From NCBI RefSeq assembly GCF_030704535.1, contig NC_081806.1, positions 2,677,001 to 2,741,000 of the forward strand: a stretch of DNA of 64,000 nt, written 5' to 3'. Under the pieces are notes generated by a model. The model was given only the letters and a program-made list of their open reading frames with translations. It ran no database searches and was not told where the DNA came from. Numbering within the stretch: position 1 is the first letter of the stretch; each line of letters opens with the position of its first letter. Shown here piece by piece: positions 1 through 11,640 of the stretch. Source of the DNA: Vitis vinifera (Eukaryota; Streptophyta; Magnoliopsida; Vitales; Vitaceae). The translations under genes and the position numbers were made by a program.

Positions 1-1020
1 ATAATCAAGTATTAAAAAACATGTAAACAAATAAAAAAAAACCAATAAAAATTATATGGGAACATACCGGTGGTGGATTTCTGTAGTATAACAAACCTAT
101 GAAAATGGTGGATAGGAAGCTTTGTCACCTCGATAAACTTTGGTGGAGAATGGTGGATATGGCTTGCAAGTAGGGAACAATTTTTTAAGAAAGTAGTTGA
201 GATGGTGAAAATGGTGGAAGGTTCAGGAGGTTATGGTAGATGTTAGAGATGTGGTGGGAACCAGAAAGTGATACTCTTTTTCATTTTCAAAGTTACAGGC
301 AAATGATAGAGAGTTGGTGAGAAAGTCTTCTCACTTTTCAAAGTTCCAGTGCTACATGGGTACTTGGGAAATTGTTTTTTTTTCTTTTTTATTTCACTTT
401 CTTTTCATTTCATTTCCCAACCAGTACTCCACACCATCCATTGTGCGGTCTCTGCAACCAAATCTCAGTATCATGCTACTACAACTCGGCGCATTTAATG
501 CATTTCATGATGTTATATGTTTTATATTATTTAAAATTTAGAATTTAAAAAAATTTAAAATATAAATATAAATTAAAAATAAAATTGAAACTTTATTATT
601 TGTCTATTATTGGGACTATTTATTATTTAAAATTTAGAAAATAAAAAAATAAAAAAAATTAGAATTTATAAATTACAAATTAGACTAAAAATAAAATGTA
701 AGATTTATAAGTTTTGTATTATTTAAAATTTAGAAATTTAAAATTTAAAATTTAAAAATCAGAATTTATACATTAGAAATTAGAGTAAAATAAAAATTGA
801 AATTTAAAGTAAGGAATAAAAATCATAGATTAAATATTTTATTAAAAAACATGTAAAAGTGTAAAACAATCCTTGACAAATTAATAGTTATAATAGTTGC
901 TACTTTTGTGGCATAATTTATGATCTTATTTTAGTAGTTAAGATAAAGATCATTAATACATCATAAAATTATTTAAAAATTAAAATAATCAATTGTTAAT
1001 TAAGAAGTGGTTAGATACCT
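1..1020. other. AT-rich intergenic DNA
   Basis: No gene is supported here. Bases 1-500 are of mixed composition with several short 'atggtgga' repeats. Bases 530-850 are low-complexity AT with recurring 'aaatttagaa' and 'aaatttaaaa' words. The 75-codon frame at 314-541 has no recognisable similarity and runs into the AT-rich stretch. Confidence 0.6.
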
Positions 1021-1029
1021 TACAATTTT

Positions 1030-2372
1030 TTTTTTTATGTATATAATATATTACTAATATATAATGCATTTTTTATTTTCTAAAATAATAATATAGTAGT
1101 TATGCATATGGTACAATGTATTGTATCATATGATATTTAACTTACAATCATATATTCATTAATGATATATGATATCTTTATAAACATAAACCATATTTGG
1201 AATTTACATCAATAGAATATCTTGACAAAAATTAGGTTATTATTTGATAATTTCTAATATTAACAATTATTTAAAAACTAAACAATAATTAAAAAAATAT
1301 TTTTATTAGGTTAATCTAGGTAATTAAATATTAGTATAAATTTACTTTCAAAGTGAATAAGCCTAAGTTTAACAATTCGTGTCAACAGGTTATCTTTATC
1401 TTTTTTTATTTTCTTCCTCTTATATTTCAAATGAAAATATCAAATGCAATAAAACACTATAAATATAAATGATATACTATTTTTTATGATATGTTACAAT
1501 TATTTTTATAACTATATTTGTTTTACTTGTTTTATTTAAAAATTGTATACAAATATAAAAACTTCTTTACAAGTTAGTAGGTACAACATTTACTATTTTG
1601 TGATATAATTTATGATTTTATTTTTAATAAGTAATCATTTATGATAAATTAATATTTAACAATTAAAAATAAAAATTTATAATGAGATCAATAAAGTGTT
1701 CAGTCTTCCCCAGTTTACAAAGTTAACTATACACCACTAGTATAATCATTCATTTGAGTTATTAAAGTGTCTATACATTATATATAATTATGTTTACACC
1801 TAAATTTTATATACATTTTAAATACTAAAATGTTAAGATAAAGTTTTAATAAATCTATTAATTTTAAATATTTAATTTTATTTTCCATTTAATTTATTAT
1901 TGAAAGCACAAAAATCATGAATGAAATAAAAATATAATAATTATTCACATATTATAAAGTAAATAAATTATCATTTTAACATTAAATATGTCTTCAAATA
2001 TTGTTGATTATTATAAAATGTTACAATTTATATCATTCATATATTAATTTCTTCATATACCCATTATATTATGTGTGTGTATATATATATGGCACATTTT
2101 TTATTTTGTTATTAATATTATAGTAGTTAGGCATATAATGCCATATATCATATCATATAATATTTAATTGCAATCATATATGTATTGATAATATATGATA
2201 TTTTTTATACACACAGGTATTATTTGAAATTATATGCAAATATACTGTCTTTATAAACATTAGGTAATTTATTTGATAATTTCAATTATGAAAAACTATT
2301 TAAAAACCAAGTAATAATTATAAAAATCTATTAATTTAAACTAGGTAGTTAAATATTAGTATAAATTTACTT
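1030..2372. repeat. Diverged direct duplication, two ~300-bp copies
   Basis: Two related AT-rich blocks lie in the same orientation at about 1,030-1,350 and 2,070-2,372. Both carry, in the same order, a 'gcacattttttatttt'-like stretch, 'atagtagttatgcatat', 'caatcatatat', 'tatttgataatttc' and 'aaatattagtataaatttac'. The copies are diverged by substitutions and small indels. They could be two old LTRs or a segmental duplication. I saw no retroelement coding sequence between them, so the origin is open. Confidence 0.55.
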
Positions 2373-2989
2373 CTTGAGTAGATGACATGATTTTGAATAA
2401 GAACAAATTAGAGGATCATTACTTATTCATAACTAATTTAAGTTCAATACTATATTAAACTTGCAAAAATAACTTTTACATTGTATAATAAAAAAGATTT
2501 AAAATTATTTATGTTTGGTTAACATTATATAATAATATTGAAATTTAAATAAATTTATATTATATCTTGGATTATTTGTTATTATCTATATAAAAAAATA
2601 TAACATACATATTACACTATAAAAATTAATTGCTTAAATAATTTACCTTTTTATTATCTCATAACAATACTATTATTACATAACAAAACATTTAAATTTC
2701 TATAAATCTATATTCTAGTATTTAATTTTATGAATCTTTAATTAGTATTATTATTGTTATTATTATATATAAAATATTATAATTTAAATATCAAGTCTCA
2801 AAAAATACGTATTATATTATTTTATAGCATAAATCTTTTATCCATTTGTCAGTATGACTTATTACTATTACAATTTAGCAACACTATTCAATGACAAAAT
2901 TACTCATTTTGTTAGAAAATAATATATTTACTGATGAAACCATTTTGTAAGCAAATATGGATAAAAAGTTGTAACTTTTAGTAAGGAAA
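2373..2989. other. AT-rich intergenic DNA, nothing recognised
   Basis: The sequence is almost entirely A and T with no supported coding frame, RNA gene or clear repeat. Confidence 0.6.
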
Positions 2990-3264
2990 TTATTTTCGTC
3001 ACAAAAAAAAATTGTATTTAGTAACAAATATTTTCGTTGGCAAATAGTTTTTTTTCATCACAAAAGCGTTTGCGCAAAAAAAAAAACCGCCAAATTTTCC
3101 CGCCATGTCTTTTGGCGACGAAAATTCAAATTCATTACAAAAAGTTTTCAGAAATTTGACATTACCAACAATATCTAAAATTTCATCGATAAAAGTTATT
3201 TTTAGCAACAAAATTACAATTCGCCCCTAAATTTTTGTCGGGAAAAATAAGTTTTCTTGTAGTG
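2990..3264 (+). mobile_element. Right end of a CACTA (En/Spm) DNA transposon
   Basis: The stretch ends at 3,264 in 'ttttcttgtagtg', the reverse complement of CACTACAAGAAAA, the hallmark terminal inverted repeat of plant CACTA transposons. The 250 bases before it contain repeated subterminal words such as 'ttcgtcac', 'ttggcgacgaaaa' and 'tttttgtcggg', as expected of CACTA subterminal arrays. The matching left end with a forward CACTACAAG was not found to the left in the window, so the element is partial or very short. No transposase reading frame lies next to it. Confidence 0.6.
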
Positions 3265-3925
3265 CCAGAATCTTCTTGCCATGATGAATAGGTCATTTTT
3301 GTGTCTAGAAGATCACCAAATTCTCACCTATTGAGAATATATCCTCTGTAACTCCTTGTTCCCATGGGTAGAGATGAGAAAAATAATGCACTCCATGAAC
3401 AGGTACCAGAAACAGGGGAATACGAAAAAAAAAAAAAAAACAGAGCACAAAGTGTAAGAGTAAAAATGAATCCACACAAGCCACATTTCATACTTTAATC
3501 GATGTGCTTAGATGTAGGGGTGGGCCAAAATAGATTTCAAATGAGTTTTAAAACAAAATCAAGACGTGGATGCCAATGTCTCATATGAAATCTCAAAACA
3601 AAGGACATACAACAGGTTAGAAACCAAGCATAAGGTGAGTGCAAGCAAGCTCAAATTCCATAAAAATGAGCAAGAGTCCTCAATAAGCACATTCAAGCAT
3701 CAAAATCGAATCTCATAACACCCAGAAGACACAACAAAATGGCATGAGTATGAAAGCATCAACAGCTTGTGGAAATAATACATTTGTCAAACTCTTTCAA
3801 GATGATTCTTCTGGGTGTTTCCTTCCCTTTCTGATCAGCTCTCTCTTCCAAGCTACCAACCACCTTAGCTCGTTTCCTCTTCAAGCTCTCTTCTCTACTC
3901 AAAAACTCCCCAGTCGACCCTACTA
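3265..3925. other. Intergenic DNA, nothing recognised
   Basis: This is mixed-composition sequence with short reading frames on both strands. The frames at 3,744-3,926 (+) and 3,759-3,962 (-) overlap each other and show no family resemblance. No repeat structure was evident. Confidence 0.5.
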
Positions 3926-4560
3926 GACTCCCATGTGTCTTGCCATCCAAGAAAACCTCCAAAAAAGATCTCCTTGTCCCTCAACAGAATCCGCTCCCCT
4001 CTTTGTAACCTATCAAAAACCCAAAAAAATCATTTTTCCTCTCTAGCAGTTTGCTCCCCAAGCCAGAAAAACACCCTCTCTCTAGTTCTCTCCAACAAAA
4101 TCTCTCATCTAGTTCTCTCCAACCAAACCTCTCCTCCAGTTATCTCCAGCAAAACTTCTCCGTGGCAGCCCAGAAAAAATATATCTCCTCCCTTTTAGCT
4201 TGCTCCCCCAAGCTAAAAAAAAATCCCCCTCTCAACAGAATACACTCCTCTGTTTAGCCATCTTGCTCTCTAAGAAAAACCTCCCAAAAAAAATATCTCC
4301 TCCTCAACCACAAAATCACCTCTCTGCTTAACGGCCTCTTACACCCTTATAACAGACACGCTACCAAAAGAACGCTCATCTACCGAATATTCCCTCCACC
4401 TATCTCTTTCCCATTGCATCCCTAGAACCACTAACGCAATTCTCTAAAGACCAATCAGAAATTGACATGTGGCTACCCAAAATGGTGACACCTAGCCAAA
4501 AGAAGCTATAAAAAATGCATGAAAATGAGCCCCAAAATTGGGGTCTACACTTTACTTTAT
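3926..4560. repeat. Pyrimidine-rich imperfect repeat tract, possible LTR remnant
   Basis: The plus strand is strongly C/T and A biased, with recurring words such as 'aaaacctcc', 'tctccaac', 'ctcaacagaat' and 'ctagttctctcc' at irregular spacing. It ends near 4,550 in 'ccccaaaattggggtctaca', which contains a short inverted repeat and a terminal CA like the 3' end of some plant LTRs. Two overlapping reading frames (3,935-4,198 and 4,051-4,257) are products of the biased composition. Calling it an LTR is inference; no partner LTR was seen. Confidence 0.35.
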
Positions 4561-5079
4561 TATATGTTTGGTTGTTTGTCTAACATATTTATCTAATTCT
4601 TTTAGTAATATTATTGTGTAGAAAAGGTCCGCTATAAATAATGAAAATCGTGAAAAGCTTTCATTCAATCATTGTGATGGATCTAAACCATTTACATATT
4701 ATCATCACCATAACTCAATGATATAATATATACTTCTTAATTATATCTTTAAAATAATATTTTTATTTTATTCTATTTATGTAAAAAACATGTTTAACCT
4801 AGAAATTTGTAAAAGAGAGTTTATTAATTATCTTTAAAAGCAACTTAATTATTTTTTTTTTTGTGCATGTAAAAAAGTCTTACCATTGAAGAGTTGAAAA
4901 TGAAGTGGAGTTATTTTATGCCACCTACTACAATTAATGCAAGTAAATGATGGATAAATTATACTCTTAAATCTCAATATGTAAGAGTCATGTTACTTGT
5001 AGTAGTAAAAGGTAAAACTATCTTTTCATTATATGTTATGGTAATATTTTTACTAATTGAAATTATACTATATTTTCAA
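4561..5079. other. AT-rich intergenic DNA
   Basis: No coding frame or RNA gene is visible. It may be interior sequence of the decayed DNA transposon that contributes the transposase remnant immediately to the right. Confidence 0.5.
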
Positions 5080-5400
5080 GAAAAAATGCATGAGATTCAA
5101 GAGAAAAGTACCCAGAAGGTTGGTACTCTTGTCTAACTTAGTAATAACTCATTGAGTGCTCAAGAAATGATTAAGTAATGTTCATGGTTTGGGATATGGA
5201 TCACAACTTAAGCGTTCGAGTGCAACTAAATTTCCTAATGAAGAGACAAAGAAGTTGCGACAATAGATTATAAAGTTACAAGAGTTTAAGACTACAACTA
5301 CCACTTAATTGGAGGAGTTGAAGACAATGATATAGAGTTTCATGCCACAACAAACCAATACTTCTAACTAACTACCACCTCATTTTAGCTTAGCTTCCCA
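5080..5400 (+). pseudogene. Decayed CACTA-type transposase C-terminus
   Basis: Reading 5,080-5,370 in shifting frames gives fragments such as 'MHEIQEKST', then 'GLGYGSQLKRSSATKFPNEE' and 'TKKLRQ', followed by a stop and a Thr-rich tail. This order (a Gly-Tyr-Gly region, then an Asn-Glu-Glu-Thr-Lys and coiled-coil region) is what I know from the C-terminal end of the plant transposase_24 (Ptta/En/Spm) protein. Several stops and frameshifts make it non-functional. It is probably part of the same decayed DNA-transposon landscape as the CACTA end at 3,264, but direct linkage is not shown. Confidence 0.5.
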
Positions 5401-5689
5401 ACCACCACCTTCACTATCAATTTGACGTTATTAGGTGGTTTACTATTATATGTTAGTCATTTTTCTTTTAGATAATATTCAAATAGCATAGACAATGTTA
5501 TTTGCAAGTATGGTTTGCATTGATAAAACAAATGTTTTGTTATTACTTATTTTCTATAGGTTATTGTATTTTTACATTATTAAATTCTTCATTTTGTATA
5601 GTATCATCATATATTTGAAAGTGTTAAATATCATACAGGTTTATAAATGTTTCAATAGGATTATTTAACTTTTTAAAAATTAATAATAA

Positions 5690-6330
5690 TATTATATTTA
5701 AGGAGGAAATTATTTCATCCTCAAATTAGTATAAATACGAAATTTGTTTCATTATTTCATCTCCTAATATGAATAAAAACATTTAGAAATAAAACTATTT
5801 CATTGCCTAAACATGATTAGTTTTAAAGATGAAACAATGTTGTCTCCAATTGTAATGAGAACATTTAGAGACAAGATTTATTTGTTACCGAAACTATATG
5901 TCAATATTTCGAAATGAAAACATTTCCTCCCTAAATGTAAGTGGAAATATTTTGAGATAAAATTATTTCGTTGAAACTCTATGTTAACATGATGGAAATG
6001 AAAATATTTCATCTCCTAATGTATAAAGTAACATTTAGAGATGAAATAATTTCGTTGTCCATTGAAATCTTGTGTGACCAAATGGTTTATTAGATATTTG
6101 AAAATCTAATTCCCAACAAAACATTTTACTTTATGCCACAAAAAATTCTCATTGCCAAATAGTTTTGGCCATGAGATTTCATTTCGTCATAGATACGTTT
6201 TCCTAACAAAATGTAATTATTCGTCTCCAAAACTATAGGATGACACAATTATGGAGACAATTGTTGAGACCAAATTTTTTGTCAAGAAATCCTTTTGGCC
6301 ACAAAAGAAATATTGTTAGAGACAAAGCAT
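5690..6330. repeat. Array of dispersed inverted and direct short motifs (CACTA-like subterminal region)
   Basis: The motif 'agatgaaataatttcgtt' and its variants recur in both orientations, alternating with 'acatttagaga' and 'aaaatatttcatctcct', about every 40-60 bases. Later copies read 'gagacaa' and 'ttttggcca'. Such arrays occur in subterminal regions of CACTA elements. A terminal CACTA sequence was not found at the right edge, so the element boundary is unresolved. Confidence 0.4.
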
Positions 6331-6331
6331 T

Positions 6332-6730
6332 TCATCCTTGATCATGTAATTTGTTGTAATGACCTAATATCGGTACAAACAATACAAACCAACGCAAAAA
6401 AAAACCCACAATGATTCCTAGTAGTCCACTAGCTATAAAGGACGGAACTGTCGGATCATTAGCCGGCCTTGGAGTTGAACCAGTTGGAGTTGGAGTTGTA
6501 GGATGCCTAGTTGGCCTTGGAGAGGCACTAGGATTGACAGTCGGAGTCAGAGTTGCAGTTGCAGTTGCAGTTGCAACAAGATGCATGGTTGAAGTTGGAG
6601 TGGCAAGAGTTGGAGAGGCATCGGGATTAGCAGTCAGAGTTAGAGTTGGAGTAGCAACGGGATTAGCAATCGGAGTTAGAGTTGGAGTTGGAGTGATACC
6701 GTGATTAGCAGTCGGAGTTCCAACAACCAT
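6332..6730 (-). CDS. Doubtful Pro/Thr-rich arabinogalactan-like protein
   Basis: From the ATG at 6,730 this minus-strand frame encodes about 131 residues. Residues 5 to about 90 are built almost only of Pro, Thr, Ala, Leu and Asn, with recurring 'TPT', 'ATPTLT' and 'ANP' units. A hydrophobic segment follows ('IASGLLGIIVGFFL', then 'FVLFVPIL') and a short polar tail. This resembles arabinogalactan or hydroxyproline-rich cell-surface proteins, but no clear signal peptide follows the chosen start. A run of TATATA lies at about 6,805-6,820, upstream on the minus strand. A nearer upstream ATG in another frame ('MGSWVLVSFL...') looks like a signal peptide but runs out of frame after about 29 residues. 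One frameshift could therefore have broken a secreted protein. The repeat array also produces an open frame on the opposite strand. Gene status is uncertain. Confidence 0.3.
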   Translation of the reverse strand: MVVGTPTANHGITPTPTLTPIANPVATPTLTLTANPDASPTLATPTSTMHLVATATATATLTPTVNPSASPRPTRHPTTPTPTGSTPRPANDPTVPSFIASGLLGIIVGFFLRWFVLFVPILGHYNKLHDQG

Positions 6731-6971
6731 TGAAATAAGAAGGAAACCAATACCCAGCTTCCCATTGTTAATAGTGAGAAAGAAGATATGGAGATGGAAG
6801 CTATGTATATATATATAATAAGTCCTTGTTGACTTGGCCAAATGCTTATTAAACCTAATTGCATTGTTAAACCAACCATCATCCTTTTAATCCCTTCATA
6901 ATAAGTTTTAGTCCATTACTAGCTATCATTGTGAGAATATTCGCAGTAGTTGCTTTTGCAAAGCGTCTTCA

Positions 6972-7152
6972 CATGGGCAAGTGAGTAACGATCACACAAT
7001 ACACATTTTATTTTATTCCTTCTAATGATCTGAGTGTTTCTCATGCCATGATCATTGAGTTCATGGGCAGGTGAGTAAAAATCACATGATACACATTTTA
7101 TTTTATTCATTCTAATAATTTGAGTGTTTCTCATGTCATGATCATTGAGTTC
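6972..7152. repeat. Two-copy 90-bp tandem repeat
   Basis: The block starting 'catgggcaagtgagtaac' at 6,972 is repeated from 7,062 ('catgggcaggtgagtaaa'). Both copies run through 'acacattttattttatt' and 'gagtgtttctcatg' to 'atgatcattgagttca'. The copies differ at only a few positions, so the duplication is recent compared with its surroundings. Confidence 0.75.
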
Positions 7153-8214
7153 AGATGTTGGTTTTCACTTTAATTTGTATCAGTATTTAGGTCTTCTATC
7201 TTTTGATGTGAAGAATAATAGGAGGAGACCTCGTCTGTCATTGGGAGACATTTATTACATTGAAATAACAGGATTAGTTTTATCATGATGTTGAGAATCT
7301 CAAGATCTTGTACGCATTTTTAGTATTTATTTTAGTTTTAGTTTTGATTTCATCTATTAAATATTGACCTAGTAGACCCCAATATTAGGATTATTTGCTA
7401 TCTTGGAATGTCATTCAGTATGAATTTGCTACATTTTCCTTCTAAGTCCTATATTAAATAATTATCTATGGAAATGACTTTTTGTTTTTCACATGGCCTA
7501 AAACTTAAACAGAAGTCAAATCATAATTTTTAAATGACAATATTGATATTATAGAAACTTTATTAAATATGAAAATTTTCTTATATAAATTAGAGTTTTT
7601 ATAAGAAACAATAATGTTCTAATTTTTATATATATTATTTTTTGTAATCATAATTTTTTTTTAAAATAAAATTAATCAAAAAAATTTAAAATAGAAGGGT
7701 ATTTAACCTCTCAAAGCAAATCAAATTTATATATCAATATTCATTTCACTTTAAAATTGACCAAATCTCTCTAAAATCAGTGTTGAGGTTCTAGAAAGGC
7801 TAATAAGTAAATATGCCCTGTTATTTTACTCTCATTTTCCTTTCATCAAAATTATACCTTCCTTAAAATTAGTTGTCGGTCTTCTCAAATGAAGTGATTC
7901 AAAATAAATCACAATCTTTTTCTATGTTCTAGTTTTTTCTCGGCTTTTAATTAGATGTTAGAGAATGAAGGTGATGATGGACTATTTTACAATATCCCTA
8001 GGCACATTTTCTTAAGAGGATTTCACATATCACAATTTATTTAACTTGTATTGGTTCTAAGAAAATTTGATGAAAAAAAAATTTAAAAAAATGAAAAATG
8101 AAAGAAAATTTGAAAATTCATAAGTCAATTTTAAATATATTTTATTTTCTTTCTTATTTTTCATTGTAAATGAAATATGAAAATATTATTTTCTTAAATA
8201 TTTTTTTTTTTAAT
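7153..8214. other. AT-rich intergenic DNA, nothing recognised
   Basis: No supported reading frame, RNA gene or repeat was found in this kilobase. Confidence 0.5.
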
Positions 8215-9792
8215 AAGTTGTGCACACTCACTTGAAAGTTCAAGCAATATGTCATGGACCCTAAACATACAATGGTTGATTATTTAAGGATGATATTAAA
8301 CCTAATTTGTGACTTAAAGGCTATCGATAACAATCTGACTAATGAGCAATAGTTGTTGTTCGCTCTTTTCTCGAATCATAGGTCAAATGAAACTTGTGCT
8401 TACACATAATGAGAATACCAAAACCCTTACTGATGTTTCTCACCATTTAAGTTAGAAGCGAAGTGCCTACAGGTGCAATACACCATACTTGTCACCCATA
8501 TGAAAACGCAATAAGCTAACAAACCTAAGAATGGACAAGGAAAATGTGGTGGTACAACTAGCCATTCGAGGTCAAAAAAGACAATAAAAATTAAATAAAA
8601 ATTAAAAAACGCCAGATAGACATGCGAAAGGGAAAAAGATAAGATTAAAATGAAATATTATAACTACAAAAAAAAGTTGAGTCACTTTGTTCATGAGTGC
8701 ATTGAGCCGAAGAAGGTATGCTTGAATCTCAACTCTCTCTATTCATACACATGTATTAGTTGATCATTCTCTTCCTAGGTGGATTGTTGACTCAAGAGCA
8801 ACAAAACATGTGGCAAGAGAATGAGTAAAACATGTAGATTATAGAAGGATACCAATTGGAAGACATTACGTTACCCTAAGTAATGAAATAAGGAAGAATG
8901 TTCTAGGAGTTAGAACATTCCAATTTAAATTGTGTTTGGGATGGACGGTAGTCCTCCTTGATGTGTTATATGCACCTAGTGTCCAATGTAATCTTGTTTT
9001 TGGTTATATTCTTAAATTGGGTTTCCTTTTTATTTGTTGGGCCGAAGCTTGAATTCTATTTGAATAAACTATATAATAAGAAAATGAAACAAATGATAAA
9101 AGTTTTTTATGCATGCAAATGCAATTAGAAGTCTGATACATGTTATGTTGTGTGCTTGACATATGCTTCACAATTAGATTAGTCAGTTATTACACAAGGA
9201 ACTCATGCCTTGTTCATTGGCAAGTACTTAAGAGGATTTTTGTTACCTCCAAGAGACCAAAGATTTTGTTCTTTATTATCAATTAAGGCAGGGACTTCAG
9301 ATCAAGAGGATATTATGATGTAAATTGAACTAACGATAAAGATGAGTGCAACTCCAATATAAGATGTGCTTTCTTGCTCAATGGCATTAATATAACTTGC
9401 TATAGTAAGAAATGCTCTTGCATTACTCTGTCTACTATAGATTTAAGTATGTCATTTTTTCAAGGATAGTACATGCATAAGACTTTCTAGTTAAGGAGAT
9501 TCTTTCAACACCTAAGAGTCATGACTCTAGTAGAGGAGTCCTATTACTATTTTCATTAATATTATGACTACTTTAGCATATTACAAGAATCCTAAATATC
9601 ATGCGGTAGGACCAAACACTTAATTAGATGTTCATTTTCACTACATTCAGGATATTGTTACATAGAGGGAGTTAGTTCTAATTAAAACATATATTGACTA
9701 ACAACATGATGGTTGATCTACCTACTAAAGCTACTACTAGAGATGTCTTTCAAACGCATATTAAGAGTTTGAGACTTCGTAGACTTTGATAT
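8215..9792 (+). mobile_element. Decayed Ty1/copia retrotransposon, internally deleted
   Basis: Plus-strand fragments follow the order of a copia polyprotein. A gag region lies at about 8,230-8,460 ('DYLRMILNLICDLKAIDNNL'). A degenerate zinc-knuckle-like stretch lies at about 8,650-8,710 ('HFVHECIEPKK'). At about 8,765-9,000 is the protease / GAG-pre-integrase region ('WIVDSRATKHVA', then 'VLLDVLYAPSVQCNLV'); the catalytic Asp-Ser-Gly reads Asp-Ser-Arg. The polyprotein C-terminus after RNase H is at about 9,590-9,790 ('NPKYHAVGPNT', 'VDLPTKATTRDVFQTHIKSL'). Many stops and frameshifts interrupt it. Integrase and most of the reverse transcriptase are missing, so it cannot move by itself. LTR edges were not resolved. 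Confidence 0.7.
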
Positions 9793-10616
9793 ATATTTTA
9801 GGTCTGGACACTTTTTATATTTGATATTTATTTAGGGGTATCTTATGCATTTATTCCTCGATCATATATGTAAATTCATGTTTAGTATGATTGATACCAT
9901 CAACATATATTATTTGATTGTCACCGGGCTTATATCGGCCCACTCACATGGGCAATCACTTTGGTTGCTTAGATGGTGAGTAGGGTGGGATGATATTTAT
10001 TTTGGCACTAAGAAAGTGAGCAAATCAACTATATTTTTAATTTGAACATCACCTTAGCTAGGCTAAAACGAGATCTATAAGGGTAAAATATTAAATTATT
10101 CCATAATTTCATATGTCTTGAACAGACCAAATGTGAGATGAGTGACTATGCTAAAAAAAACTCAAGTTAAGCACTTGAGGAAGCGACTAAATTAACTAAG
10201 ATTTATATGACTTTAGAGAGTGATACACCCAATTTAGTGGAAGCTTCATTGTAACATACATATCATATTATATGTGTTATCTGTGACTATTGGACGGAGT
10301 GATTGGATGGATCCTTACTCCAATACTAAATCTTTATAGATTATTACAAAGTTTACCATATGCCCCTGAACCTAGAACATGTAAACAAAGTTTACTTTGT
10401 CAGGAAGTAAGGGTTAGACGTTACCACTTTAACATGTAAACTAAGGGCTATGATTGATACAATCTAACAAAATCTATTAAAAAAATTTATCAAGTCTAAA
10501 TGAATTGGCATGAGTGACTAGAATGGCTCATAGCCTGGACAATTATGTTGTCTTTGTGTACGATATATGCCCACTATAATGGTCATTTCTGATTGGCAAC
10601 TGGGGTTTATTAACAG
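9793..10616. other. Intergenic DNA, nothing recognised
   Basis: This may include the remnant 3' LTR of the copia element to the left, since AT-rich sequence follows the polyprotein end directly. I could not define repeat borders or any gene. Confidence 0.4.
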
Positions 10617-11640
10617 CTAAGTTTTCTGTTGCTGACTGCATTCTGGAAGTTCGATCGATTTCCCTCTTTACGTGGTTCTCATAATTGCCATTCTTAATGA
10701 TAGTTAGTATTACTAGTCTCATATGCTTCTATGTTGTGTTATTCATGACAATTGATAACATTTTGCAACCATCTCATTTCCTTGTATTTACTTGTTACCC
10801 AACTTTTGAACTTGCTTTCAGCTATTGTGATTGCTATAGACGATGACAAGGTGAAGCCATCTCCAGTTCCTGACAGTTGGAAGCTTAGTGAAATTTTTGT
10901 GACTGGGATTGTCATATGAACTTGACCGTTATATTCTTCTGGGCAGCTTACGAAACCAATTTCTGTGCGGTACAACCTCTTGCTCAATCAAATTTGGTAT
11001 TTCACTCATTGACTTGAGGAAAATCGATTGCTCTTTACACTAATTATCTTGGCACTAACTTGAGCTTACTGGCTAGTGAAACATGATTTAACATCTTTTT
11101 CATTTGTTTCCGCAGAAGAACTTCCATGTAACAAACTTCAACAAGTATCAGTACAATTCCTCAGATGAGAAAACCTTAGACCATCTGCATGCACTGTTGG
11201 CATCTGCAGTGTACCTTCAAGCTGTTAGCACCATCAGCCAGGCTTTAATATGTGTGACTCGCTCCAGGGGCTGGTCTTTCATGCAAAGAGAAAGACCTCG
11301 TCCTCGTCTTGTTTCTGCCTTTGTCGGTATTCAATTGGTAAATGAGTATAAAGTTTTCATTGTTTCAATGGATGAAGGAAAGATATAACCCATTCAGTAT
11401 CCAATGACTTCTTAATCTTCTGCCTCTACATTCCACTGATCTTTTGTTTTTCACTCAAGAAATTGTGGTCCTTGCAGGCCCCAACAGTGATATCTGCTAC
11501 AGCATCATGGGAATTTGCTGGGATTAGAAAGATTGGCTGGGGTTGGACTGGTGTTATTTGGCTATACAACATTCTAACCTATATGTTGCTTGATCCTATC
11601 AAATTTGGTGTGCGATATGCTCTTAGTGGGAGAGCTTAGG
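10617..11640 (+). pseudogene. Plasma-membrane H+-ATPase 3' fragment (pseudogene)
   Basis: Four plus-strand blocks match consecutive C-terminal transmembrane parts of the plant P3A proton pump (AHA family). About 10,617-10,733 gives 'DFPLYVVLIIAILNDS' (family: membrane segment before the TIMTISKDR motif). 10,822-10,985 gives '[20 protein letters not shown]', then an in-frame TGA, then 'LTVIFFWAAYETNF' in another frame. 11,115-11,338 gives 'ASAVYLQ', '[19 protein letters not shown]'. 11,478-11,638 gives 'GWGWTGVIWLYNILTYMLL' and 'FGVRYALSGRA' followed by TAG. Remains of intron borders are visible, for example 'ctttcag' before 10,822 and 'tgcag' before 11,478. In-frame stops, frameshifts, a garbled 'ERPGLLL' segment and the absence of the N-terminal and catalytic domains show that it is dead. 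Because introns persist, it arose by DNA duplication rather than retrotransposition. Confidence 0.8.

Noticed and set aside
6411..6704. 97-codon plus-strand frame of Val/Gly repeats
   Set aside because: It is the translation of the same short-unit repeat on the other strand, with no similarity to any protein.
10739..10987. 82-codon minus-strand frame
   Set aside because: It is antisense to the H+-ATPase pseudogene, whose plus-strand blocks match the family.
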